This document shows, in pieces, positions 25,456 through 36,710 of a stretch of 64,000 nt of DNA. A program made the position numbers and the translations under genes. How positions within the stretch are numbered: position 1 is the first letter of the stretch; each line of letters starts with the position of its first letter. Under the pieces are notes generated by a model. That model saw only the letters and a list, made by a program, of their open reading frames with translations. It was not told where the DNA came from and did no database searches. This DNA comes from Allium sativum (Eukaryota > Streptophyta > Magnoliopsida > Asparagales > Amaryllidaceae), in the NCBI GenBank assembly GCA_030737875.1, contig CM060912.1, positions 463,640,310-463,704,309 on the forward strand, read 5' to 3'.

Positions 25456-26529
25456 ATGGATTCCTCAAGTTCAACTCAGAAATTGAAGTTAACTAAAACC
25501 ATCAAAGGTTATCTTCATAATGACAAAGAAGCTATCAAAACCTATGTTAACTATGTAGCAAATGCTAAAGTTAACATGGGTTCTTTCGCCGTCTTTAGTA
25601 ATTTTCCCTCTTATGATCTTACCTCTCTCTTTCAACACAACGAAGTCTTGAGTCTAATTGACTCACGGGTTAATGATGAAGTGTGTTATCCTAAGCTGTT
25701 CAAGATGTTCTATGCGAATCTTAATTGCGGATTTTATGAAGGCAACGAAGACCAAATTTGGAGTAGCGTTAAAGGCACGCAAATTGTTCTCGATGTCAAA
25801 CTCTTAGGCACTATTTTGAATTGTAGAAGCATGGACTCGGATTTTTCGAATTTCATTATCGATGAAACCGTTTTAGAGACTTATCACAACACATTTGAAG
25901 ATGATGCTCACATGGATTTCAAAAATCTCCTTTTCCATCCAAAAACAAGAATTATCAACCTTCTCCTCCAACATACCATCATTCCCCATTTCGGAAACAT
26001 TAATAATCCAACTATCAAAGTCCAAAAAGTCCTCTTTGCTATTATGGGTGGCTATAACATCAATTGGGCCGATATGATCATAAATGAAATTAAACCCATA
26101 GAATTATCATCAAGAGAAAACACTCTCTACTATGGTGTTTATCTCACCCGCATTTTCAAATACCTTGGAGTTGATCTTCACGGAGAAGAATTTATGCCTA
26201 GAAAAATGTTTGACTCATAAAACATACACCTCATGCAAATTCCTTTCACTTTCCAACCATACGAGACATTCGAAGCAAAACAAGCTCGAATGAAACAAAA
26301 ACAAGTGCCAATGGAAGTCGTAGAAGAAGAAGAAACTTCTTTAGAAAGTGTTGAGTGTCCAACCAACGCTAGACACATTTCCAAAGAGACGATTGTTTAA
26401 AATCAATTAAAAATTGTCAACAATCTAAAGAAGCTTAAGAAGAACTTTTCCAAAATGACCAAGTTCATGGTCAAGATTAGAAGAAAGCTTGGAGTTTTAC
26501 CTTCCTCATCATCATCATCTAAAAACTAG
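25456..26529 (+). pseudogene. Accessory ORF 1 of the pol-less Copia (plant-transposon-protein-like), 357 codons with two stops
   Basis: ATG at 25456 follows a short leader and a TATA-like ctatatatac at 25371. The frame is open to a TAA at 26218, continues in frame to a second TAA at 26398, and ends at TAG 26527-26529. The central block (YPKLFKMFYANL, then GTQIVLDVKLLGTIL, then MGGYNINWADMI) resembles a domain that plant annotations call putative plant transposon protein; this is my recollection, not a search. The C-terminus is basic and helical and ends in a poly-Ser run. Its biochemical role is unknown to me. The position after gag and the presence of its own promoter-like module suggest a separately expressed retroelement protein. 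Confidence 0.7.
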
Positions 26530-26764
26530 TCTACCTAGTTTAATTTATCTTTATGTATTCACTTGTATTTGCTTATATTTGCTTTCAAATCTCATATTTA
26601 GTGAGTCTTAATTAGTTGGATGTATTTACTTTCTATGAAGTAATGAATGAAGTTTTATTTATGTTAAAATTATCTTTAAGTTACTGTAAAAACTTTGGAA
26701 TTAAATATAATATAATATAAGAAAAAAGATTCAAAATTTGAAAATTTTCAAAATTTGTAATGGG

Positions 26765-26799
26765 TATGTCAGACATACATTTACGTATATGTCGACATA
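26765..26799 (+). promoter_or_regulatory. Paired palindrome module upstream of accessory ORF 2
   Basis: A variant with one inserted base (tatgtcagacata) at 26765 and a perfect TATGTCGACATA at 26788-26799, starts 23 bp apart. The ATG of ORF 2 is 160 bp downstream of the module. Confidence 0.7.
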
Positions 26800-26958
26800 C
26801 AACTGCCATATTTTCAAATCTTTTAAAATTTTAAAATTAAACAACTATCCTATATCCATTCAAAATCCAATGAATTCCAGACCCTGTTTAAGCTTATTTC
26901 TTCTAGAAAAATTCATTATTTCATTCTCCTTCTTCCTTATTCATTTCTTCTCAAATCC

Positions 26959-27252
26959 ATGGCAAACCAAATCCATAACTTAAGCGAATATCTTGAAGAA
27001 ACATTGAATTCTTTCAAGAACATTCTCTCTATAATTCTACGAAACCAGCATCATCTCGAATCAAGCCAAATAAAGATGTTTGAACATCAAGAGAAGCATT
27101 TTGATGCAATTCGATGGCTAATCTCTTCTCTTTTCAGAGATGAAGATAACAATCTTGCTAAGGCACAACCAACCAAAGAAGATTGGAAAGTCATCAAGAA
27201 GGATCAATTCTTTAAAGAAGACGGTTGGGTAGAAGTCCCAAGGAACGTTTGA
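26959..27252 (+). CDS. Accessory ORF 2 of the pol-less Copia, 97 aa, function unknown
   Basis: Intact small ORF beginning MANQIHNLSEYLEETL, with a predicted amphipathic or coiled-coil segment of about 45 residues (EETLNSFKNILSIIL to QIKMFEHQEKHF). It has a charged, Lys/Glu-rich C-terminus ending EVPRNV. A paired palindrome copy lies 160-195 bp upstream, with a pyrimidine-rich leader before the ATG. I recognise no family. It might be a coiled-coil partner of gag or of ORF 1; that is inference. Confidence 0.55.
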   Translation: MANQIHNLSEYLEETLNSFKNILSIILRNQHHLESSQIKMFEHQEKHFDAIRWLISSLFRDEDNNLAKAQPTKEDWKVIKKDQFFKEDGWVEVPRNV

Positions 27253-27599
27253 TTGTTTGGTATGGTTGATTTGATTTGATTGATTTATTTGAATTTGTTT
27301 ATTTTAGATCAAAAACTTGTATATATTAAACATATGGTGTGGTGTGCTTGATTTGGTTTGTATATATGACATCAAACATATGTAATTATAATAGTTGATT
27401 GGTTTGTATTGATGATAATCATGAACTTAGGAAGTAGTATAGAATATATATAGATTTAGGACTCGGGGGAGTATTTCACTTTGGTATAGGAATTATTTAG
27501 ATAATTACAGGATTTAGGGATATAGTTTTAGAATTTATTTTTGATAATGCAAAATGGGGAGAAATTATAAAATACATAATTAGTTTATAGGATTCATAT

Positions 27600-29750
27600 T
27601 GTTAACCCCGTTAGTATAACACGGTCCACAGGTCGAACACTGGACGGTCGAGCACCCTGGGTCGAACACCGCGAGTCGAACACCGTGGCTCGAACATCTT
27701 TACCAGCTCGGGTCGGTCGATCCCATTGTAAACTATGTTTCATCATACGCCATCAAAATGGAGTAACACCACAGTCGAGCTCCTCTAGGTCGAGCACCAA
27801 CCAAGTGTCGAACATGTGGAAGCCCTACAATGAGAATTAAAACATGCCATCCTCTCGCGCACCACGTAAAGCAAATATACATGGACCAAATCTATGAATG
27901 GAAACAAGTTGTGGAATGTATGAATGTGTATTGTCCTTGCTGCGTGGACCATGTAAGTAAGATGTTGGTCACATTCAGATATATACACGGAGACAAAGCA
28001 GGAAATGGGAAATTAGTTAATTCACATGGATCTGTGCTAGTATAACAACAAATGCATAGTAAATTAAGATAAATCATTTGTCTTCATCCTAAGCTACATG
28101 ACCATGATTAAGCATTATATAAATTTATAGTAGCATTGTTGTTATGAATGGATGATTTAGACATGAAGCCTTTGCATGAGTCAAATACAAATTCCACGTT
28201 GACATGGATTGATAATGCTATGTTCAACATGGGCTGGGCGTTGTCAGCTTAAAATATTTCTGGTCGGTCACTATGCACTTCCGCGGTCGGTTACTGCGTC
28301 ACTTTGTGGGTCAAGCAAAGCCATACAAGAGGCTCGAGCAACATCCATAAAGACTGGGTCGAGCAGGCCATGAAGCCTGGGTCGAGCAGAGCCTCCATGT
28401 CAATGTGTTACCATTTGGGTCGTGCATGCATGAAGAACTCGACATACAGTTTACGTTGTTAATCATGTAAGAATAAAGATGTAAAGTATACATGGCAAAC
28501 AAGGCCACATGGCATTTAGGGATTAATTATGCAATGGAAGGTATGTTTAAGAGTTGCTGAATACGACTCAGGTAATCATGTAACGTGGTCGGCTTCTCAA
28601 CAGAAATTGGGTCAGTTTCGTTGAATTCAACAATATGAAACGCATGACAAAACAATGGAAACGGAGCTTCTAGTTATACATGGTTCAGACATGATTATGT
28701 GCGTAAATCAGTCCTAAGTATCATACAGATCAGCATTATATAGAATTAAATGAAGTGCACACGTGGAGCAGTGTGAAGAAAACAATCCTGGCCGGCATCA
28801 AAAAGCGTGCACGTGGTCGGTCAGGACTCCGTACAGTAAAGATGCATCGCAGAAAAGGAAAAACAAACGAATGGCAGTATAAATATATAAAAGTGGGTCA
28901 AAATTCACTAAGGGTCGGACATCCTTTTTCATTCTCTGGGTTGTGCATACACTTGGCTTAAATGCCACTTTTGGGTTAGACGATAAAGGGTTTAGTGGCA
29001 AAGTCGTAATATTTGGGTTAGGCATGACAAACTGTATACAGTTGGCTCTAGCTGTCCAGTGGCAGTTCCGTAAATACATGTATGCATGACCCACACCACG
29101 GACACCGTAGTTACAGAATTGCCACCTAGTCCAAACTTCTCCTATAATACCCCATTTCACCACACTTCATGGGACCGATTCTTCTACCCCGAAGGGCTTC
29201 CCAAATCATTTCTCCACCATTCTAAAGCTTCTCAAGCTCCATTAATGGCTTCCTAAGCTCACTCCTTCTTCCTACAACATCAAGTGGATCTCATCGTCTA
29301 CAAACACCATTGATTCTCACTCCAATTCAATCCAAGTGATCTCCAACCGCCATTGCTCTTCTTTAAAGCACGAATCTAACACTATTTTCATGATGGAATC
29401 AAGGATAACTATCTAACCACAAGATCTAACTTGTTCCTTCTCGAATTCAAGTGAGATCTAAAGCAGAAAGAGAGTAAAAAGTGGAGAATCATTGTAAAGA
29501 GTGATCAAGTTGAATAAACGAGATGAATGAGATGAAGCTATATGTAATTTTCTCCATGATGATGCTAAACACTTCAAAAGTGGACGTAGGTCTATCCTAG
29601 ATTGAACCACTATAAAACCCCTTGTCTTTTTACTTATTTTTCCCGCATTTTTACTTGCATTTGCATTTGTGGCCCCATTTTCATTTTGCACACCACTTGG
29701 TAAAACGTGATTTCACACCTTTGGTGTTTGAACCATTTTTTATTCAAACA
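27600..29750 (+). repeat. 5' LTR of the second TR-GAG element
   Basis: 2151 bp. The U3 part carries recurrent gtcgarca-type words (gtcgaacac, gtcgagcac) in its first 200 bp and a decayed short ORF at 27758-28045. The TATA-like position near 29143 is damaged (tataatac) where the 3' LTR keeps tataaata. The ggacgtagg motif is at 29580-29616. Confidence 0.87.
27758..28045 (+). pseudogene. 5' LTR copy of the Cys-rich small ORF, stop at codon 3
   Basis: Same frame as 33981-34268, but ATGGAGTAA interrupts it. It is otherwise open to the same stop. CRTC, KTCHPL and YCPCC are all kept. Confidence 0.4.
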
Positions 29751-29770
29751 TTTGGCGCCTACCGTGGGGC
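29751..29770 (+). other. Primer-binding-type leader of the second TR-GAG element
   Basis: tttggcgcctaccgtggggc directly after the 5' LTR. A degenerate relative (tttggcacgccaggtgggg) follows the first TR-GAG 5' LTR at 2661. Confidence 0.75.
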
Positions 29771-29847
29771 CGCGTTCGCACTTCCTTCTCTCGCACTCTC
29801 TCAATGTTGAATGCCTTGCATTGAAGTTCTAAGCCTTATCCAACATA

Positions 29848-30040
29848 ATGGTGAAATCTTAGAAGACCATAAGTAAAAATGTTGGAAATTCTGATAATAT
29901 TACTAATGAAGAAACACCGCTTGCTAACCGTTTCGAAGTTGGCGAAAACTCGGTAAGTGGAGCCGGTGTGACTAGAAATGAGCTGAATGCCGCTATTGAC
30001 AACGTGAACCAACGAATGGAGGTTAGGTGAACTAGATACA
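29848..30040 (+). pseudogene. gag start of the second TR-GAG element
   Basis: ATG at 29848 with a stop at codon 5 and then an open, polar helix-prone frame ending VNQRMEVR before a TGA. The pattern (NVGNSDN, then ELNAAIDNVNQRME) resembles gypsy gag N-termini. Confidence 0.5.
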
Positions 30041-30084
30041 TAGTCTAAAGGCGGAAGACAACCGAGCTCCACGATAGATAAGCG

Positions 30085-30660
30085 TCTATCATCTCTATGC
30101 ACCTTAGCTTTTCGTCTTTGATATAAAAAAGAATAAAATGACCCTAGAGCATAGTAAGCTCTCTTGTGGGATTAGGCCACTCTACTTATTCCTTCCAGTC
30201 AAAAGAATGTTAAGTTCAATCCGTACCAATTTTTTCCCACCTTAAGAAAAATGAAACATTGATATCCCCTATATCGTTATATTTTTCTGAAAGGTAACTA
30301 TCTCAATTTCTAGTAGTAGATCCATAATCAAAAAAGTTTTTGTGATTGTTCCAGAAGAAATGAAACAAAAGATACGGTAGAACTTTCAATTAAGATTTTT
30401 AGTTCTTAATTCTATCTTTCTCTAAAAACCTTCAAAGAAGACAACAAGCTCATTCTTATGTTTGTTCTAACACTTCCTAAAAAGTGAAAAATTCCGTCAT
30501 ACTAATCGAAGGACGGGAAGGAATAAAGCGAGCAAATCCACTAATTCGTCATCCTCAAATCAGTCTTTCCCGAGGTATTGAGAGAGCTAGCATAAGCAGA
30601 CAGCTATACTACCAAAAGAGCAGCTACTATCAGTCCTAAAGAGCCAGTATCCGTCCTTCA
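30085..30660. other. Segment of different character inside gag, origin unknown
   Basis: Sits between the gag start and the capsid part, with no gag-like frame. Its composition (ctctcttgtgggattaggcc, gaaggacgggaaggaataaa) differs from its surroundings and reminded me of organellar intergenic DNA, but I cannot place it. Confidence 0.3.
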
Positions 30661-30665
30661 CTCCC

Positions 30666-32009
30666 ATGATGGAAAAACTTGATGTCATCCTTAATGCTCG
30701 ACCAAATCCAGCCCCTCAGAAGATCCATGTTGATCTCGAAGAGAATGATAAATCGCCCGCTTCCGATCATAACCGCAACGATATGATGAAAGACGATTAT
30801 GATAGGTTAAGTGATAAAGACGAAGCAAACGTCGAAAACCTGAAACCAAAAGCTAAAACTCATTCCGAAGGAAAAGTTCAAAGGGCAACCGGTCCCGTCA
30901 TAGAGGCACCTCCTCGACGAGAAGGTAAAGGACCCAAGCTTTCAAATCAAGACCGCTTGCCTAGACGAACATTTGATAAAGAGCTTGGCTTCGCAGAGTG
31001 GCATAACACTGAAGAATACATCTCGGACATGGTAGAACAAATCATGAAAAAGAATCAAGCGGGCAAAGACGACGAAAGAGAATGGGACTTCTCTCTCGAC
31101 AGGACTCCGTTCACCAAAAGAATCCTTGAAGCAGAATGTCCAAAGAAGTTCAATCCTCCAACCCTGCCTCCGTACAACGATCTTGTTGATCCTAACTACT
31201 TCCTATTCAAATATGAGTGGCATATGAGTGCGGCTAAAGCGATTGATGAAATGAGATGCACATACTTTACTCTCTACTTAGAAGGTGTCGCATCATTATG
31301 GTTCACAAAGCTTCCACCTAAGTCCATAGACCGTTTCTCCGACCTGACCAAAAAGTTCAAGGAGTAGTTCCGCTTGTATGCTACTAAAGACAAGGATGCT
31401 ATAACACTCTCAGCGATGAAATAGAAGCCGGGGGAAACTATGAAAGCCTTTCTTAGTCGATTCAATGTTTCCTTGTCTGAAGTAAGGAATCCAGAGCCAT
31501 GTATAATTCTCATGGCTTTACTCGATGCAATAGAAAAAACAAGTGAATTCGTAAAATGGATAAAGATGAAGGAACCAAATACGCTTGACAAGTTCAATAA
31601 GAAAGCCAAAGAATATATGAGAGTGGACGATAATCCTATTCCTCTTCAGATCATTGGTGGTAACCAACTTCTTGAAGCTCCCAAAAGTGCTGTTATTCAA
31701 TGCAATCAAAAGAACACTCAGCAGCAGAAGCGCACAAATGACAAAAACGACAACAAGGCTAATAAGAAGTTCCATCTTCTCGATTCATTGGATCTAACTC
31801 CTCTGAATGACACTCCTGAGAATATCTACTCTACCACAAAGGATATGGAGGATTACCCGGAGCCTCGGCCAATGAAAATGAATGACCATCTGACCAAATC
31901 TGGGAAGTTCTGCAGGTTCCACAATCAGCCAGGCCACAATACCAATGGATCTAGGAACTTGAAATCATTAATTGAAGAGATGATTAGGAAAAACTACAAC
32001 AATATATGA
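30666..32009 (+). pseudogene. gag capsid and knuckle-like part of the second TR-GAG element
   Basis: Two open pieces, 30666-31367 and 31440-32009, separated by two in-frame stops near 31366 and 31422 but otherwise one frame. The acidic N-terminal linker is followed by the capsid pattern: CPKKFNPPTLPPYNDLVDP, YFLFKYEWHMSA, MRCTYFTLYLEGVASLWF, KLPPKSIDRFSDLTKKF, and after the break ETMKAFLSRFN. At 31905 is FCRFHNQPGHNTNGSRNL, the CCHC-like end typical of Tat-type Gag with the last Cys replaced by Ser. No pol follows. Confidence 0.8.
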
Positions 32010-32534
32010 ATAATTCCCAAGATGAAAATCCTTCTACAACTTCCTAGGGGCAAGGGGCATCAAATGACCAATCCGGTCCAAGCAACGTAGCTTCTACTCA
32101 AACTAATCTAAGGCTGATAATCAACTGACGATCGTTGATGATAATCTAATATCTGCGACTCAGAATTAGCGATGACTATCACCTTTAATTTACTCTTTGC
32201 TTGTTCTACTTTCTTATAAAAAGTCTATAATGATTTACATGCATTGTATCAAACAATAGCTTTACGAATGAAATCTTATCTGCCTGTGTAAATATCTTAT
32301 TTGCAAAATGTACAAAATTTGCTAAAGACTATTTTCTCATTGCAGGCTGTTCTATAGGCGTTCGTTTCCTCAAATCCCGACTAAGTGAGACAGTCCTAAT
32401 AACATCAATTCAAATGTCAAAGTGTCGTAACCATCGATAAGCATAATGCAAGGATGAAAAGCGCTACTTTGAAAAGTGAATAAGGAAAGCCTCGATGAGT
32501 CAAACAACAAAAAAAGAAACGAACAGCCATGAAT

Positions 32535-33045
32535 CTGAAATCCCAAAGGTTCGCTGGAATTCTTGCGGGAAACGAAGAGAAGGAGATCCCTATAAGTGAA
32601 ACGAAGCGTGAGAGTTCATGGCACGAAGCGATGCAACCCTCTAAAGGTTTGTTGGAATTCGTTGCGCGAAACAAAGCACCAGAGTTCACTATAAGTGAAA
32701 TGAAGTATGTGAGTTTGTGGCGCGAAGCGATGCAACCCTCCAAAGGTTCACTGGAATTCGTTGCGCAAAACGAAGCGCTGGAGTTCACTATAAGTGAAAC
32801 GAAGCATGGGAGTTCGTGGCGCGAAGCGATGCAACCCTCCAAAGGTTCGTTGGAATTCGTTGTGCGAAACAAAGCGCTGGAGTTCACTATAAGTGAAATG
32901 AAGCGTGGGAGTTTGTGGGGTGAAGCGATCCAACCATCCAAAGGATCGCTGGAATTCGTTGCGCGAAACGAAGCGCTGGAGTTCAATATAAGTGAAACAA
33001 AGCGTGGGAGTTCATGGCGCGAAGCAATGCAACCCTTAAACGTCG
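32535..33045. repeat. 99-bp tandem repeat array, about 5 copies, 3' region of the second TR-GAG element
   Basis: The word atgcaaccctcyaaaggttc recurs at 32631, 32730, 32829, 32928 and 33027, exactly 99 bp apart. The unit length keeps long ORFs open on both strands (179 and 213 codons), which I treat as artefacts of periodicity. Confidence 0.93.
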
Positions 33046-33835
33046 CTGAAGTTCGCACTGTGAAATGATGCGACAGCCGAAATTCCTTTCCATAGGCAAA
33101 TAAACTTCTTCATAGGAGAAATCAACAATGATCGATGAACCCTATAACACTGATTCAATCGATAGGAGAAAATGAACGTTGGATTATAATGACCTCTCCG
33201 AAACACGGGGCATCCAACGGAGTCTCCAACATCAAAACTAATTAGAAAAGCAGACAAGTATTGAGCAATAAAATTCTTCCCACAGTGGAGACTAATTATG
33301 ACCTCTTAAACATGGGCACAAGTATTAAAGCTTCTCAAAGAGAAAGCAGGACACGAACAACATATATGCATTTCCCAAATGAGAAATGACGTGTATCATT
33401 ATATAAATCATTGAAACAATGACGCTTGAAATTCACAGTCGGCTTTAGTCGATTACTTGATCTTTAGCGTTAATACAAATTCGAATACGAAATCGAATTA
33501 GAATATCGTATTTGTATAGATAATATTTGACGAGTTATTAACCGTTGAATAAAATAGTCCCGTGCAAACACTTTATTCAATTCAAAGAAGAATTCGCTAT
33601 AATTCATCTCCTTTAACGATTAAACTAATCTATTACTGATGTGGAAGATCAATAACGAAGTATAAGTCCAAAATTGTGCAATCACTTGTTTTAATTATAA
33701 AACAGGTGACATGAATATTTTCCATAGCAAATGAAAAGGCTATAACCGGTCCTCGACACGAAGGTATATCATCAGCAACATCCATTTCGAAGCCTGCATT
33801 TCTCGTTAATAAGAAATACAAGCTTCGAGGGGAAA

Positions 33836-35931
33836 TGTTAACCCCGTTAGTACAACGCGGTCCACGGGTCGAAACACTAGACGGTCGAACACCGCGAGTC
33901 GAACATTGTGGCTCGAACACCTTTACCAGTTCAGGTCAGTCAGTCCCATTGTAAACTATGGATCGTCATTCATCATCAAAATGGAGAAACACCACAGTCG
34001 AGCTCCTCCGGGTCGAGCCCCAACCAAGTGTCGAACATGTGGAAGCCCTGTAATGAGAATTAAAACATGCCATCCTCTCATGCACTACGTAAAGCACATA
34101 TACATGGACCAAATCTACGAAAGGAAACAAGTTGCGGAATGTAAGAATGTGTATTGTCCTTGCTGCATGGACCATATAGGCAAAATGTTGGTCACACTTA
34201 AATATATACACGGAGACAAAGCAGGAAATGGGACATTAGTTAATTCGCATGGATCTATGCTAGTATAATAACATGTGCATAATAAATTAAGATAAATCAT
34301 TTGTCTTCATCCTAAGCTACGTGACTATGATCAAGCATTATATAAATTTATAGTAGCATTGTTGTTATGAATGAATGATTTAGATGTGAAGCCTTTGCAT
34401 GAGTTGAATACAAATTCCATGTTAACATGGATTGATAATGCTATGTTCAACATGGGCTGGGCGTTGTCAGCTTAAAATATTTCTGGTCGGTCATTGTGCA
34501 CTTCCCTGGTCGGTTACTGCGTCACTTTGTGGGTCGAGCAAAGCCATACAAGAGGCTCAAGCAACATCCATCAAGACTGGGTCGAGCATACCGTGAAGCC
34601 TGGGTCGAGCAGAGCCTCTATGCCAATGTGTTACCATTTGGGTCGTGCATGCATGAAGAACTCGACATACAGTTTACGTTGTTAATCATGTAAGAATAAA
34701 TATGTAAAGTATACATGGAAAACAAGGCCACGTGGCATTCAGAGATTAATTATGCAATGGAATGTATGGTTAAGAGTTGCTGAATACGGCTCAGGTAATC
34801 ATGTAACGTAATCATGAAACGCACGACAAAATAATGGAAATGAAGCTTCTAGTGTATACACGGTTCAGACATGATTATGTGTGTAAATTAGTCTTAAGTA
34901 TCATACAGATTAACATTATACAGAATTATATGAAGTGCACATGTAGAGCGGTGTGAAGAAAACAATCCTGCTCGGCATCAAAAAGCATGCACGTGGTCGG
35001 TCAAGACTGCATACAGTAAAGATGCACCACAGAAAAAACAAACAAACGAATGGCAGTATAAATATATAAAAGTGGGTCGAACATTTACTAAGGGTCGGAC
35101 ATCCTTTTTCATTCTCTGGGTCGTGCATACCCTTAGCTCGAATGCCACTTTTGGGTCGGACGGTAAAGGGTTCAGTGGCAAAGGCGTAACATTTGGGTCG
35201 GGCATGACAACTGTACATAGCTGGCTCCAGTTGTCCAGTGGCAGTTCCACAAATACATGTACTCCCGACCCACACCATGGACTCCATAATTACAAAACTG
35301 TCACCTAGTCCAAACTTCTCCTATAAATACCCCATTTCACCACACTTCATCGGACTGATTCTTCTACCCTGAAGGGCTGGCCAAATCATTTCTCCACCAT
35401 TGTAAAGCTTCTCAAGCTCCATTAATGGCTTCATAAGCTCACTTCTTCTTCCTCCAACATCAAGTGGATCTCATCTTCTCTAAACACCATTAATTCTCAC
35501 TCCAATTCAATCCAAGTGATCTCCAACCGCCGTTGCTCTTCTTTAAAGCATGGATCTAACACCATTTTCATGATGGAATCAAGGATAACTATCTAATCAC
35601 AAGATCTAATCCGTTCCTTCTCGAATTCAAGTGAGATTTAAAGCGAAAAGAGAGTAAAAAGTGGGGAATCATTGTAAAAAGTGATCAAGTGTAATAAATG
35701 AGATGTATGAGATGAAGCTATATGTAATTTTCTCCATGATGATGGTAAACACTTCAAAAGTGGACGTAGATCTATCCTAGATTGAACCACTATAAAACCC
35801 CTTGTCTTTTAACTTACGTTTTCCCGCATTTTTACTTGCACTTGCATTTGTGGCCCCTTTTTCATTTTTCATACCACTCGGTGAAGTGTGATTTCACACC
35901 TTTGGTGGTTGAACCATTTTTGATTCAAACA
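33836..35931 (+). repeat. 3' LTR of the second TR-GAG element
   Basis: 2096 bp, collinear with the 5' LTR, with some small indels (for example near 34800). tataaata lies at about 35322 and the ggacgtag motif at 35760-35797. Confidence 0.87.
33981..34268 (+). CDS. LTR-encoded Cys-rich small ORF (95 aa), function unknown
   Basis: Open frame in the U3 part of the 3' LTR, ATG at 33981, beginning MEKHHSRAPPGRAPTKC. It contains CxxC (CRTC), KTCHPL and YCPCC, a spacing that could bind zinc. The 5' LTR copy (27758-28045) has the same frame with a stop at codon 3. All cysteines are kept between the two copies, but other residues differ often. As it lies upstream of the TATA box, only the 3' LTR copy could be carried by a full-length transcript. 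It may be fortuitous. Confidence 0.35.
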   Translation: MEKHHSRAPPGRAPTKCRTCGSPVMRIKTCHPLMHYVKHIYMDQIYERKQVAECKNVYCPCCMDHIGKMLVTLKYIHGDKAGNGTLVNSHGSMLV

Positions 35932-36110
35932 CATATAGACAGGGGGAGTATTAGAAGGATCATCATCAACAGGTATATATAGGTATGATATTTTATAAAC
36001 AAGGGTTGTCATCATCAAAAAGGGGGAGATTGTTAAAGAATGGAGGTTTGATGATAACAACCTTATTTCAATATTAATTGATTATAAATATGTACTAACA
36101 CTTTTATCTA

Positions 36111-36113
<3 letters not shown>

Positions 36114-36147
<34 letters not shown>

Positions 36148-36165
36148 CACACACACACACACATA
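36114..36165. repeat. (TA)n(CA)n compound microsatellite
   Basis: A TA run followed by acacacacac and cataca repeats, within the 3' LTR. The 5' LTR has a much shorter form at about 22465. Confidence 0.92.
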
Positions 36166-36677
36166 CATACATATGCAAGATTTATATATAGGAATTTATA
36201 CTGAAGACTGTACAGTTTAAAGATTTAAAAGACCCAAAATTCAGAGATGATTTAAGACTCATGAGTATTCAAGATTTCAAGAGTTCAAGACAAATATAGT
36301 AATACAGTCTAGTTTATGTAAGACTCTGAATAACACTCCAGGTTCAAATTCAAATTCAAATTCAAATTCTGATTTATTCAAATTCTATTTTCAAATTTTA
36401 TCTTCAATTATCTTCTCTATTTTATTTTCTTTACTTTACTTTTGATTTTAAACTCAAGTTTTATAAGTTTTATATATATATATTATATACTTTATATTTA
36501 TATAGTTTTAACACTATAATTTTATACATATGTTTATATAGTTTATATTTATGTTTTTATATAATTTTCTACTTTATAGTATTCATTTACAATATTATGT
36601 TTTAATTCAAGAATTTCTAGAATTATTTATATATCAAAATAGTTGAAAAATGCTTAAAAATTAATTTTGAACCATGA

Positions 36678-36710
36678 TATGTCGACATACATATATGTCT
36701 ATGTCGCATA
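36678..36710 (+). promoter_or_regulatory. Paired palindrome module, 3' LTR copy
   Basis: Perfect TATGTCGACATA at 36678-36689, and a decayed partner tatgtcgcata at 36700, starts 22 bp apart. Confidence 0.7.

Larger units (their letters stand above)
27600..35931 (+). mobile_element. Second GAG-only Gypsy-like LTR element (TR-GAG type), 8.3 kb
   Basis: LTRs at 27600-29750 and 33836-35931, termini TGTTAAC...CAAACA, and a perfect duplication CATAT (27595-27599 and 35932-35936). The leader tttggcgcct follows the 5' LTR directly. The tract cgaggggaaa precedes the 3' LTR. The interior (4.1 kb) has a decayed gag and a 99-bp tandem array and no pol domain. It is inserted into the 3' non-coding part of the pol-less Copia. 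Confidence 0.88.

Noticed and set aside
32417..33058. 213-codon ORF on the minus strand and 179-codon ORF on the plus strand
   Set aside because: Both run through the 99-bp tandem array; the period is a multiple of three, so open frames are a by-product.
34916..35287. Overlapping ORFs of 78-123 codons on both strands in the LTR
   Set aside because: Not conserved as frames in the 5' LTR copy and no domain pattern.
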